A stretch of DNA of 64,000 nucleotides from Prinia subflava. Lineage: Eukaryota > Chordata > Aves > Passeriformes > Cisticolidae. Shown here piece by piece: positions 46,792 to 57,295 of the stretch (positions are counted from its first letter, which is position 1; every line of letters starts with the position of its first letter). A program made the translations under genes and the position numbers. The notes under the pieces were generated by a model. The model did not search any database. It was given only the letters and a program-made list of their open reading frames with translations, and was not told the origin of the DNA. The DNA lies in NCBI RefSeq assembly GCF_021018805.1, contig NW_026960612.1, positions 992,001 through 1,056,000 on the forward strand. The letters are read 5' to 3'.

Positions 46792-49700
46792 CTAAAATAT
46801 TCAATAATAATATAAATATATAAGCATAGGAACAAGTTAAGGCAAGTTGTAGTACATGCTTATTACGAAATTCTGAAAGTGACAGGCAACAGCAGCAATG
46901 CCTTCTGGATTAGCTTACTTGGAATATAAGCCAAGTGGCTTTTACACAGACAATAGGTAAAGAGAGAGTAAGGTAAAAGCTAAGTGTGCAATTTGAAGCA
47001 GGTAAGAGTTTAGCCTTGAGCTCTGCTGCTGCTGCTTATAGAGATTTCTTTCCCCAGTGCTGCTGGCAATTATTCCCCACTTTCTCTGGTGCTGCTGGCA
47101 ATTATTACTAGCTAAGCAAACTTAATTCAGAAACCAAACACAGCTAAGATGTATTTATATAAGAAAGGGAAGATCTCAAACTGAAGTGAATTTCAGTCAA
47201 CAAAAGAAATGGGATCAGGCCAAATTTGCACACTGTTCTTACTCCTTGCAGAATAACAACACTGAATTAGACACCACTGACTCACTCAAGACTCACACAC
47301 AGCAGTGATGCTCCACTAACTGGCATGTGTTAGCAACAACAAAAGAAAACTGTGCTATCAAACTCTGGTCTAATTTAGAATCTTTGGCAACAAATCTATG
47401 CTGGCCCTAACAAGTCCACTGTTCCCTTTCATTTGGAATTTATTTAAATAATTTTTCCAGACTAGATTTCAATTTATCTGGAGCACATGTTTCTGCTTAT
47501 ACCAAGAAGTCAATTTGTAAATAGAACACAAACTCAGATCTTTGTAAGATGACATTTACCCTTAGAGTGAGAGGGGAAAAAAGGGTAATGGTAATATAAA
47601 AAATGTAGCACTACTGGGTAAAGAAAAATGTTTTATTAGTGGTGATTAAGATTTATTCTAACTTTCAGAGAACGGAGAAAAACAAAAAAAAATCACACAA
47701 AAGAGCAGCTTGGTGTTACTTCCAAGACATCTATGGCAAAGGATAAACAACCACACTAAGAAGTGTGTCCCAAGAAAACATGAAGGGCAAAGGAAACCTT
47801 GACAGCTTGGGATGTAACTTAAAGGAAAGGAGTCATTGCATTGCTCCCTCTGGTGCCCATTAGCCAACTCGGTCTGTTAATCTCAACCCCCCCACACTCA
47901 TGGGGTTTTTTTTCCCTTTTTCTCCCTTTTGTGTGTGTGAGGGGAGGCTGTTGTAAGTTCACTGATGATTTCCCAAGTTAAATCAGCTCAGTGTTGAGTT
48001 GGGCAAGAGGTACAGCATGTGCAAGGCAAGAGAAGGAACACAAGGCAGGAAACAGAACAGTCTTCTTTTGGCAGCAATTAAGTACACCCTGATCATAGAA
48101 AATAGGCACGACAGTCCAAAAGATTTCAGCAAATTCATTATTTACTTCTTACTGATGCAGTCTCTGACTTGCCATTTTTGTCCACACATCCAGCTTGCTA
48201 TTCACTCAAACACTCTATCTTTTCACACATCATTTGGTCTCCAACATGGAATGAATTGCAAAAGTTAAGGTTATACATTAATGAATTTAAAAACATTCTT
48301 CACGCTGACAAGTGTTTAAAATAACTTACACTCTAAAAATTGCATATTATTTTACACATGAAAGCAATGTTTTTCCATATTTTCACTAAATTCCTCAGTT
48401 TTCTTTACTAGGACCCTCTGACTCAACATTCATTAAAATAGAGCTCTCAAATAAAGATAACCTTAAAAAATGAAATGCGATCCCTGAAAGATCTTTCCAT
48501 ACACTCTCACTCCATGAGTGCTGACAAAGTGAGAAAACCTTGGAGTGTACCAATATTTCAGCTTTTATTCTAATACATATCAGAATTTTGAAACTCATTT
48601 TTGCACAGTTCTAGAATGGTTAATATTGCTTACTTCAATGCCTACGGTCCTTTTCACCCTTTCACATTACTGCTCAAACATCTTCAATGACCTAGCTTCC
48701 CACACACATTCTTGATATCTTACTACCACCCTCCTTCCTGAAAAAAGGGAAATTGGGCATTAAGATTACATTTGTCTAAAAAGAACATTGACTGGAAAAT
48801 GTTGCCAAATAGATAATTGAGAAAACATTTTTTTATCATGACCATTTTCAAAATTAGATTAATGAATTGCCAGAAGAAACAGAAAGGCAACCCACCAGAT
48901 CATTCAAGCATTGAGACAGGCTGGAGCTGTGTGATGGAAACAGGGAGAGAAAGGACTCCATTCTTTTCCCAAAGAAATATATGACAGCAAGCCCCTGTAT
49001 CAAATCTGTTTGGAATGGCTCTCAGCAGTTTGTTATCAACAACTGCTTTACATTTCGGACATGTTTACTAACACTAGTAGAAATCAGTTTTATGTAATGC
49101 AAATGCAGGAAGTTTCTCTAATACTGTGTGAGGATCTTTTATGCTGCAATACAACAGTGTTTTAAATGGTTCACAAGCCAATTAAATGACATTTTTTGCT
49201 TCTTTTTTCATTACCAGTTTTAACTAAAAACAATAACTTTACAAGAAATATTTTAAAGCTTCCAAAATCTTTGAAAGAAGAACAAAAAAAACTCCCTCAC
49301 TGCTACGAAACAAAAAATGTCTTCCAGAATGTATTTTATTTAGAATGTATCTCTTCTATTTACAAAAAAACCCCATAGAGATGACTTCAAAAACAATTGC
49401 CAGTATGCATTGCCTAAACATGCAATTGCTGTCCAATGGCACAGGTTTATGTTGAAATGTTATTTCAAACCAAGGAGACAAGAACAATCCAAAGAGAAGA
49501 GGCTTTCAGAGAAAAGATCCAGAAGTACAGACTCTTACAAAAAAAAGTTGCATTTCATTTCTAAATAGATAAAATGGACAGTACAAATAGACAGAATTGG
49601 TTAATACAAAAAGAAAGGAAAGAAAAAAAGCAACACACACAAAGAAAACCAGAATTAAGTAGCAGACAGTACCAAAAAAGCAACCCTCTCAGAGCACTGA

Positions 49701-49893
49701 ACAAAATACATTCTCAAGTTACTATTTGTCCAAAAGCAACTTCCTGCTAGTCTACCTAAAAATAGTAATAAAATTGCATCACGGTCTTAGATTTTACAAA
49801 CATTCAACTTTGCATGCAAGAAAGAGCTACAGCTAAGTAGCTTTTCAAAGGAGTGACTAAAACAAAAAGATCCTCAGAAGTTGATGGCTGTAC
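46792..49893. other. PAPSS1 intron 2
   Basis: About 3.1 kb of AT-rich sequence, no elements recognised. Confidence 0.65.
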
Positions 49894-50008
49894 CTGTTAA
49901 CCAGACTGTGCATCCACGAAAACCACTTCTTGTTCCTACCACTTGACCTCTCTTATTCCTGCTGACATGATGAGCTTGGTAGGTCACACTGGTTGCCCTT
50001 TGCATTCC
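49894..50008 (-). pseudogene. PAPSS1: PAPSS1 exon 2
   Basis: Thirty-eight codons plus one base, [20 protein letters not shown] to GCTVWLT. Acceptor TTTACAG, donor GTACAG; its last base joins exon 3 to make the P-loop glycine. Exon 1, usually about 20 codons, is not visible upstream. Confidence 0.92.
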
Positions 50009-50329
50009 CTGTAAAAGAAGTCGATTAAGTCTTTGATAAAGGGTGAGTTGGCAAAGCAAACATATTCATCCACAGGCACAAAGAAAGACTTGGAGACAGA
50101 AAAATGGAAGTAAAACCAACACCCATTCCATCAGCTCCAGCGTGGATCAAAGGAGGCACAGGAAATTAGAACAGTCAGCCATAGACAACCACACCCCTTG
50201 TCCTACTTCAGTGAAGCTTGGAACTGACAGGTTAATCAACTACTGCTTTCAAATAAAACTTGCTTAAGAAAAATCAACTATTAAAAAGACAGATGAACTG
50301 CTAGAACTGCTTGACTTGACTTCTATTCA
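50009..50329. other. PAPSS1 intron 1 (or upstream), short stretch
   Basis: Nothing recognised. Confidence 0.6.
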
Positions 50330-51105
50330 AGTAATTTTAGGGATCTGCTTGGTAGAGTACCATGGGATAAAGACCTGCATGGAACAGGGGCCCAAGAAAA
50401 CTGGTTAATATTCAAGGACCACCTCCTCCAAGCCCAGGAGTGATGCACTCCAACAAAGAGGAAGTCAGGCAAAACAGCCAGGAAAACTGCATGGATAAAC
50501 AAGAAACTCCCAGACAAACTCAGACACAAAAAGGAATCCTACAGAGGGTGGAAGACTTGGGAAAATGTGGGCTCTCTCTGGATGGAAAAGGGAGATATCG
50601 TTACCCGAGACACTGAGAAGGCTGAGGTGGCCAATGACTTATTTTTGCTTCAATCTTCACTAACAAGTGCTCCAGTCACACCACCCAAGTCATGAAAGGC
50701 AAATGGAGGGACTGGGAGGATGAAAAACCATTGCCCAAGGTAGGAGAAGACCAGCTTTGAGGCCTTCTATGGAGCCTGAAGGTGTGCAGGTCTATGGGAC
50801 CTGATGAGATGCATCCGTGGCTCCTGAGAGAACTGGCAGAGGATGTGGCTAAGCCACAATCTATCATATTTGAGAAGTCACAGCAGTCTGGTGACATTTT
50901 AAAAGGAGGAACATAAGCCCATTTTTAAAAAGGAAAGTAAGGAAGACCTGGGCAACTACAAACCCACCACTCTCACTTGTCTGCCCACCACGATCATGGA
51001 GCAGAAGCTCCTGGAAACTATGCTAAGATGCACAGAAAATAAGGAGGTGATTCGTGACAGCAAACTTGGCTTCACTAAGGGCAAATCATGCCTGTCAAAT
51101 TCGGT
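50330..51105 (+). mobile_element. CR1 LINE ORF2 (reverse transcriptase) relic
   Basis: Plus-strand fragments read in shifting frames as CR1 ORF2: FKDHLLQAQE, TAWINKKL, then [20 protein letters not shown] and [16 protein letters not shown]. Stops and indels are frequent. Confidence 0.85.
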
Positions 51106-52800
51106 GCCACTGGCTCTTTGGCTCATTTTTAACTCCTAAGACGCCTTTTCATTGCAAACTATGCACGTCTCTTCCACATTTCAGTTAAGCAAGTGCCTTT
51201 ATGTATGGTATCATCAGTCTCTAGACAAAAGACAGTTATCATAGATTCTAAATGTTTAAAGAAAGTATTATTTCAAAGAACTTTCTAAAGATGTATTTTA
51301 AAAGATGCTGTTTTTTCATATAATTTTAATTAAAATAAAGCTGGTTACCAAGTTTCTTAAAACTATTCATCATCATAACCTGCTCTACAAATATATTCAG
51401 TAAGATGACCCTGCTGTCAAACACATTTCACAATCTAAAGTGAGAGAGCCCACAGGAAGATCAGCTTTGGCATCATCTCAGATTTTAATGGTATCTGACT
51501 ATACGAACTTTGTGAAAGATCAAGACCTTAGATTGTCAGACCATGCATGAACAATCAAACAGAAAAGAACACTTTTAAAAAAGAGGGGACAGGGGTAGGG
51601 GATGAGAGAGATTAGTGGTATCTGTAATGCTGCTTTGGCTTCCCTTGCTTGCAAAGGTATTGCACTGTCTTCTCTTTCATCATTGTATCAGTGCCAGTAG
51701 AGAAAGAAAACATGCAGTATATTTAATATAAAAGAAAGTAGGGACTATATTCCTCTATGGAGTACTAGCAGAGATCTGTTCATAGTTTCAGAGAGAGACA
51801 CCAAAAAGTAGAATTAACAAAAATATGGTATCTACTTGTGGCTTCAAGGACTGGTGCTACATCCTTCTTCTATTCAAAGGTTTATCTAAAACTTATTTGG
51901 AAATCATGAAGTTGTGTGATTGTATGTCCCCACTTCTATACACGGCTGAGCTCATAGTTAATACAAACAGAAGCTCAAGGTAAGAACCTATGTTCAGGTT
52001 TTAAATACAGTAACGCTATAATTCAGTGGTGATAGTCCAGTAACTAAGATTAACACTGAATATCAACCCTGAAGAAACCATGACCTGCAGACAGGTTGTA
52101 ACCATACAAAATGAAGTTATACTTGCTGATCATGTTACCGTCAAATAATTTATGTCCTAAAACAAAGCTGTTTTGTGCACAGTCATTGCAATACAGTTGA
52201 CTAAAACCAAAAGTCGGAAAGTCAAAAAATCAAAATCTTCCTTCTCATAGCAGGAACAATTATGCACTACATAAAATTGGAGATCTGAGTGAGCAAATAA
52301 ATAAACTGTGGAATTAAAACAAACAAAAATAATTGAAGTGCTTCAATTAAAAGATACATAGTGCATAATGAATGTACACATCCATTCAAACTAACACAGT
52401 AATAGCTACATTCTCTCATAAATTGCAGTTGTACTGTATTGTATCAGGCACTGGATAAACAGCAGTCTCAAAGCACAAATCCCATGCCACTGTCTCAGTA
52501 AGCTCTCTTACATTAAGACATAAACTCACACATGCTTTGCTTTTGATCCCTGGCAACGACTCTATTATCAGACTCATACATTGGAGGTCAAATGTCTCAT
52601 TCAAGGAGACCTCTTCCAGTCCATATTCCATAAGTTACATCAGTTTCCTCTCTTTTCCAGAACTAGGAAAGCAGCAATGAAACTAATCAAGGTATTACAC
52701 TAGGTGTACAAAACACATGAAACCCTGAGGAAGCAGGCTGGAGGGATTCTTAAAATTATGAAAAAGACACAACTTTTACGAAAAAAAAAGTATTAATACC
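51106..52800. other. Unique-looking AT-rich DNA, no feature seen
   Basis: Probably PAPSS1 intron 1 or 5' flank. Exon 1 was sought and not found. Confidence 0.55.
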
Positions 52801-53148
52801 TGTCGGAGTCTAGGACATCCCTCTGGCCACCCTGGAGGGTTTGGAGACCAGACAGGGGGGTCTGGGATCTGTACAAGGGGGTCAGCCAGCCTCACACAGA
52901 GCCCAGGAGGACACTGCCTCTGATCCCTGTCCATGGGAGTGAGTGCCCACATTGTATGAAGAATCACAAGCTGAGAGAATTCAAAATAAGTAGTAGTTAG
53001 TTTATCACAGAGTGTAAATGTAGAATCTAGGATTTTTAGTATATGGGTTTGAAGAGGCAAGATGGAGGAATTGGGGAGTGATCCTGTGCTCCTTGTTCTT
53101 GCTCACGTCCCCCATCTTTTGCTGAGTTGGAATTTAAGGATTGGTTTA
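52801..53148 (+). mobile_element. E-family LTR copy 3 (E3), split by element D
   Basis: First 348 bases of the E LTR, starting TGTCGGAGTC and matching 30390 onward. It stops at GGATTGGTTTA, in mid-LTR, where D begins. The remainder should lie right of D, beyond the window. Confidence 0.85.
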
Positions 53149-53245
53149 TGTTATAAATGCCAATACGATATTCCAATTAAAATAATAATTTGGTAATAAA
53201 CCAAATTATTGTTTTAATTGGAATATCGTATTGGCATTTATAACA
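53149..53245 (+). repeat. 97-bp palindromic mini-LTR of D
   Basis: Left arm 53149-53194 and right arm 53200-53245 are 46-bp reverse complements with one mismatch, around the loop AATAA. The right arm is the terminal part of the K-type LTR (…GGCATTTATAACA). The left arm is the same end inverted. Normal LTR 5' sequence is absent. Confidence 0.93.
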
Positions 53246-53248
53246 ATA

Positions 53249-53266
53249 TGGTGCCCAATAGCGGGG
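53249..53266 (+). promoter_or_regulatory. Putative primer-binding site of D
   Basis: TGGTGCCCAATAGCGGGG, three bases after the LTR end. The position fits a primer site; I cannot assign the tRNA. Confidence 0.5.
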
Positions 53267-54061
53267 CCAGTTTTGGAAAATCTGTGGACCCCCCGTGTCT
53301 GACTGGGAGGCGCTCCGCTGTAAAAAGCGGCTCGGCAGATTGGGGTAAGTCCAGCAGAACCAACTGGCAAAAAGAACCCAAAAACCACAACAGCGGAGGG
53401 GTAAAAAGGACAAGCCAGCTTGGGTGGGCTCGGGAACTCAGCAGGGAAGGGTCCCTGGTAACCGTGGTATTGTTTCACTCGTAAAAATCGACGTGCACGA
53501 AGAATCCACACAGGAAAAGGAGACCGTGAGTATGGTGTGGTTGGGTGGGGTGACCTAGCGAATGAGAACGTGTGTGTGTGTGTGAATGAGACGTGATGAT
53601 ATCAAGAAGCGAGAGCAGACCTCAAGACCGCGATTCCGTTGTCCCGCGAGGGACACGGCCTGTTGACAGGGAAGCATGTGAATTTGTGATATTTGTGTGA
53701 GTGTCTCCCGACGGGGAGTTGGTGGTCACCAAGAGTCTTGAAGGAAAGAGGACGTCCCACCGAGTTCGGGGACTAGTAAGCCTTCTTGACTGCGACCGTA
53801 GGGTCAGTTAATTTTTTTCGGTGGCGGTTGTAGAGCCCGCCATTAAACGAACCTCCCCAGAATGGTCCTCTAGTGGATTATTAAGTTAAGAGCACCGAGT
53901 TCGGAAGAACTCGGGATTTAATTTTTTTGTGTGATAACCCATCAAACTTCTGCGCCACGGGAAGGATGGGGTTGTATCTCGGCAGAGATCAGGAGGATTC
54001 CTTATGGAAAGCCTCGGAGGGGGCGTTTCCTGAGATCCTGAGGGGAAGCCCCTTGGGATAG

Positions 54062-55000
54062 ATGTTGGAAAATTGGAAGGAGTATCCCGAGAGGCAGGAG
54101 AAATCTAAGAAAAGGATGATTTACTTTTGTATGAAAGTATGGGGAGGCAAGGAGATAGAGAAATATGTGATTTGGCCGATGTTTGGCACGTCTGAGTCAT
54201 GGACATGTCAGACTCTGTGTAAGTATGTAAAGAACAAGGAACAAAGGGAGGTAGACGAGTTAGAATATGCACAATTGTGGGAGGAATCACGGTTTAGTAA
54301 ATCTTGGGAAGATATTAGAAGGAAATTAGAGAATTTGAGGAACTGACATATGTTCTGTTGTGATACTGGGTACGAGTAAAACTGTATTCTGACCAAAGGG
54401 AAATACTGGATAAACTGGACTACAGGATAAGCCTCTGTCACGGCTCGGTGGCCAAAGCATTGTCTGCCCCAACCTCCACCTCCTCCTCCTCGGCCTCCTT
54501 GGTGACAGCATTAGCACTGTCATCCGAGATCCATGCGGAACCACGGGCTCCGCGGCCGCCCCCCTCCTCTCGCCCGAGGGGATTCCCGAGAGGGAACTCG
54601 GTCCCTGCTTCTGGTCACGACCCCGAACCCCGGCCACCGATGCTAAACTATGGAGAGAAAGGAAAGAAGGGTAAGAAAAAGGAAGGGGGAAGAAATAAAT
54701 TAAATAATTATACACCAGGTAAAGCCCTAGCTAAAACCTGGACCCCCAAGGACGATCTAGGACCTGAGGGAGATTCGGGATGGGACAGGTGTTGCAGCGG
54801 CAAGAGCGATCTAGGAAGAAACATGAGGAAAAAAAGACAGTTAAGCTAGGCAGCAGAGCTAAACAGAAATTACCTAAAGTGAATTGGAATGCATTAGAGA
54901 ACAACTGGTGGTGCTGGGATGCGTATAAGCCAGAATGGGAAATTTCTCGCCAGCCCGCTAAGAGAGAAAAAGATAGAAAAAGGACTTAAAAGGAATCTCG
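54062..55000 (+). pseudogene. gag: gag relic of D
   Basis: The first frame (54062-54346, 94 codons) has a matrix-like opening with VIWPMFGTSESW. A proline/serine-rich linker in another frame follows (54448-54650), then lysine-rich segments ending with NNWWCWDAYKPEWE (about 54900-54960) in a third frame. The WPxFGT motif recalls gamma/ERV1-type gag, whereas the 5-bp TSD of the matching solo LTR recalls ERVL, so the family is unresolved. Confidence 0.5.
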
Positions 55001-56609
55001 CTTACTCTTTTCTTTGGTAGTGATGGATCTTTGTACTTTGGGCTGGATACTTTTTGGAAGCTCCCTAGGAATTGTGTAGGATTTTTTCAGGTAAGATCGG
55101 CGGAGTTTCTTGGTTTCTTTTTTGTTAACATTAGAAAAGAAACAAAACCCCCTGCGGTAAGGCGAATACGGTTGCCGGGAGACAAGGGAAAAAACGGCAG
55201 GTTTTTTTTTACCACGGCAAGGCAGCGGGGTTTGTTTTTTTTTAAAGCAGCAGCGAGAAGCTGTCCCGGGGCAGAAGGTAGCGATGTTCAGAAAGGTCTT
55301 AAAAAGCGGTAGCTAGGATGTGTCTTGTAATCAGATAGAATTGATAAGGTGAAGAGAAAATTTTAAGGAGCTTTTTCCTCTTGTTTAAAGTTGTTTAGAT
55401 AGTGGTGAAGGTTAAACCCCTAAAAATAGATAAATAACACTCTAAAAAGGTCAGGAATTTTTCTTTTTCCTCTCTTCGATCAACTGATTTTGTAAGGTTA
55501 GAATTAATTTGTCTAATATGGTAAAAGGGTGCAGATTAGTTTTTTGGATAGCTTACTCTCCCTCCTTTCTATTAACTGTTGTCAAGAATCAGCCACTAGA
55601 AGTCACACCTATATGTCTGTGCGGGAGAATGTATATATATGGGACTCCCAGTTTCCATAGGTTTTTAAGATAACTTTGAAGACTGGTGTGTTTTCTGCTA
55701 ATTAGAACTGTGTGGGCGAAGCTCAGTAGAATCACCTTGAAAAGGCATGTGAAAGCTTGCTTTGTAGTTACTAACAATTTAGAAAGTTATATATTTCATG
55801 TGTATTTGAAAGCCTAAAATAATGAACACGGTAGTTACTTGTTTGTTGCATGTGAGGGTTTCTGTGTAAGTTAAAATTAATCTTGTTAAACAAATTGAGG
55901 AGGAATAGATACCCACACTGAGCTCTTCACTCCTTTGCTGCTAAGATTGTGAAAAAGGTGGCTCACTAATGCTTGAAATAGTTGCTACCCTTTTGGGTTA
56001 GATTGTAGACTTAATTATGAAATGGTAATACAGCATTTGTGGGGACTGGCAATGTGGTGCAAGGAGTTTTTTCGGCTACTTAAGTTTTTATATCGAAGCA
56101 TGTGACAAGGAGAGTCCAAATTAAGGCTACTTATAAGAAGTAATATTTGAGGGGTTGGAAACAAAATCTTTCTGCTAGAATAGTATTAGAATAGTAACTA
56201 AATTCAGGACCCTTGCTGAAAACTGGAAGCTGAGGACTGGAAAGGGGAAAAAGAATTTTGTCTTTTTTCTTTACTGATTTCTTAAAGGAAATAGCTAGCA
56301 TTGTCCCTTTGATATTATGTCTGGTGTACTTGTCCACCAATTTAGGAAATATAAATCCTAAAGTTGCCCTGATACCTGTATTTCAGAAATAGAGAATAAG
56401 TAATTTATGAGAAGTAGCTTTTGTGTCAAAAATGGTTAATGTTTGCTTGGGGACCTTCAACCCCATATTTAGGTTTAAATAATACACAAGAATGGGTGGC
56501 AAATACAGGAAGTTTGCTTTAGTTTAAGGAAAATAGTCATAAGTTAACTCGAGTTTTGTTTAGTAACAGAAGCTAAGTCTGTGGAAATTTTGTCTGGAGT
56601 AAGAAGCAG
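55001..56609 (+). other. Internal D sequence without recognised genes
   Basis: T- and A-rich text with only short frames (largest 93 codons at 55031, not recognised). In texture it resembles the non-coding body of A but I could not align them. Confidence 0.45.
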
Positions 56610-57009
56610 TGTGGCCGAGTTTCTCAGGTATCGTGGGCATGATATGCTCACAGATACCATTTGAGCTATTCCAAACTAGGCCAAACTAGGCCTCAGGCCT
56701 GGGCCTAGTAGGCCGCAAAACGTTCAGCATACGTAGTAGCAGATAAACTTATCTCCTACTAGGTATGTGTTAAGGTATGGCCACTCGCAGCATAGAGGTA
56801 ATGGCACTAGATCTCCGTAGCCACCTTAATCCTAGATTGCTTACATACTTCTGTATGTTCACCGCCTATCACCGTGCACCTGCTAACTGTAAACTATTCG
56901 TTCTGTACTTAACCGGCCATCTCACGGAATAAAGCGGAGTACGTGCTGGAAACCATACTGGTTGGTCTCGCGTTACTCTAGTCCCCAGTCTTTCCAGGGT
57001 TCAACAACA
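56610..57009 (+). repeat. 5' LTR of provirus C
   Basis: About 400 bp from TGTGGCCGAG to TTCAACAACA. From GAGCTATTCC on it follows the A LTR (GGCCTCAGGCC repeats, TTACATACTTCTGTATGT, CGGAATAAAG). The first 50 bases differ, so the left boundary is less certain than the right. Confidence 0.75.
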
Positions 57010-57010
57010 G

Positions 57011-57028
57011 TGGCGCCCGGAACTTAGA
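57011..57028 (+). promoter_or_regulatory. Primer-binding site of C, lysine-tRNA-like
   Basis: TGGCGCCCGGAACTTAGA, one base after the LTR. The first nine bases fit lysine primer sites and the remainder diverges. Confidence 0.6.
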
Positions 57029-57295
57029 GACAGAGCCCTGGATTTTAATGAAATATAAAGCTTCGATGCTGTGTGATTATTTAGCTTAAATGCTGTGGAT
57101 TATTTAGCTTAAATGCTGTCAATTATTTAGCTTAAATGCTGGAAGACCTCGCTTGATTTCGGACGTGTGTGTGTTGCTTGCGATCTACAGTCCGGAATTT
57201 CCGAGGCAGGCTGGGGAGCGTCGGCTGATTGGATTGATTAGAAGGCGACAGTGCCACCCACTGTCAGTGGAAAGAAGGTAAGAGCAGCGGCGCGG
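57029..57295 (+). promoter_or_regulatory. Leader of C with major splice donor
   Basis: Holds imperfect repeats on ATTATTTAGCTTAAATGCTG (57075-57140) and AAGGTAAGAG (GT at 57278-57279), a good donor 18 bases before the gag ATG. It would feed the spliced env message. Confidence 0.7.

Larger units (their letters stand above)
53149..56609 (+). mobile_element. Element D, left part, starting with a hairpin mini-LTR
   Basis: Starts inside the E LTR with a 97-bp palindrome built from the end of a K-type LTR, then a primer site, a leader with splice-donor-like GTGAGT (53526), a decayed gag and about 1.6 kb without recognised genes. No 3' LTR precedes provirus C at 56610. D therefore probably continues past C outside the window, giving the nesting E3, D, C. 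Confidence 0.65.

Noticed and set aside
55031..55312. 93-codon open frame in element D
   Set aside because: T-rich low-complexity translation (runs of Phe); no family resemblance.
56610..57009. C LTR region as the 3' LTR of element A's family belonging to D
   Set aside because: It is followed directly by a primer-binding site, leader and gag, so it is a 5' LTR; D has a different LTR type.
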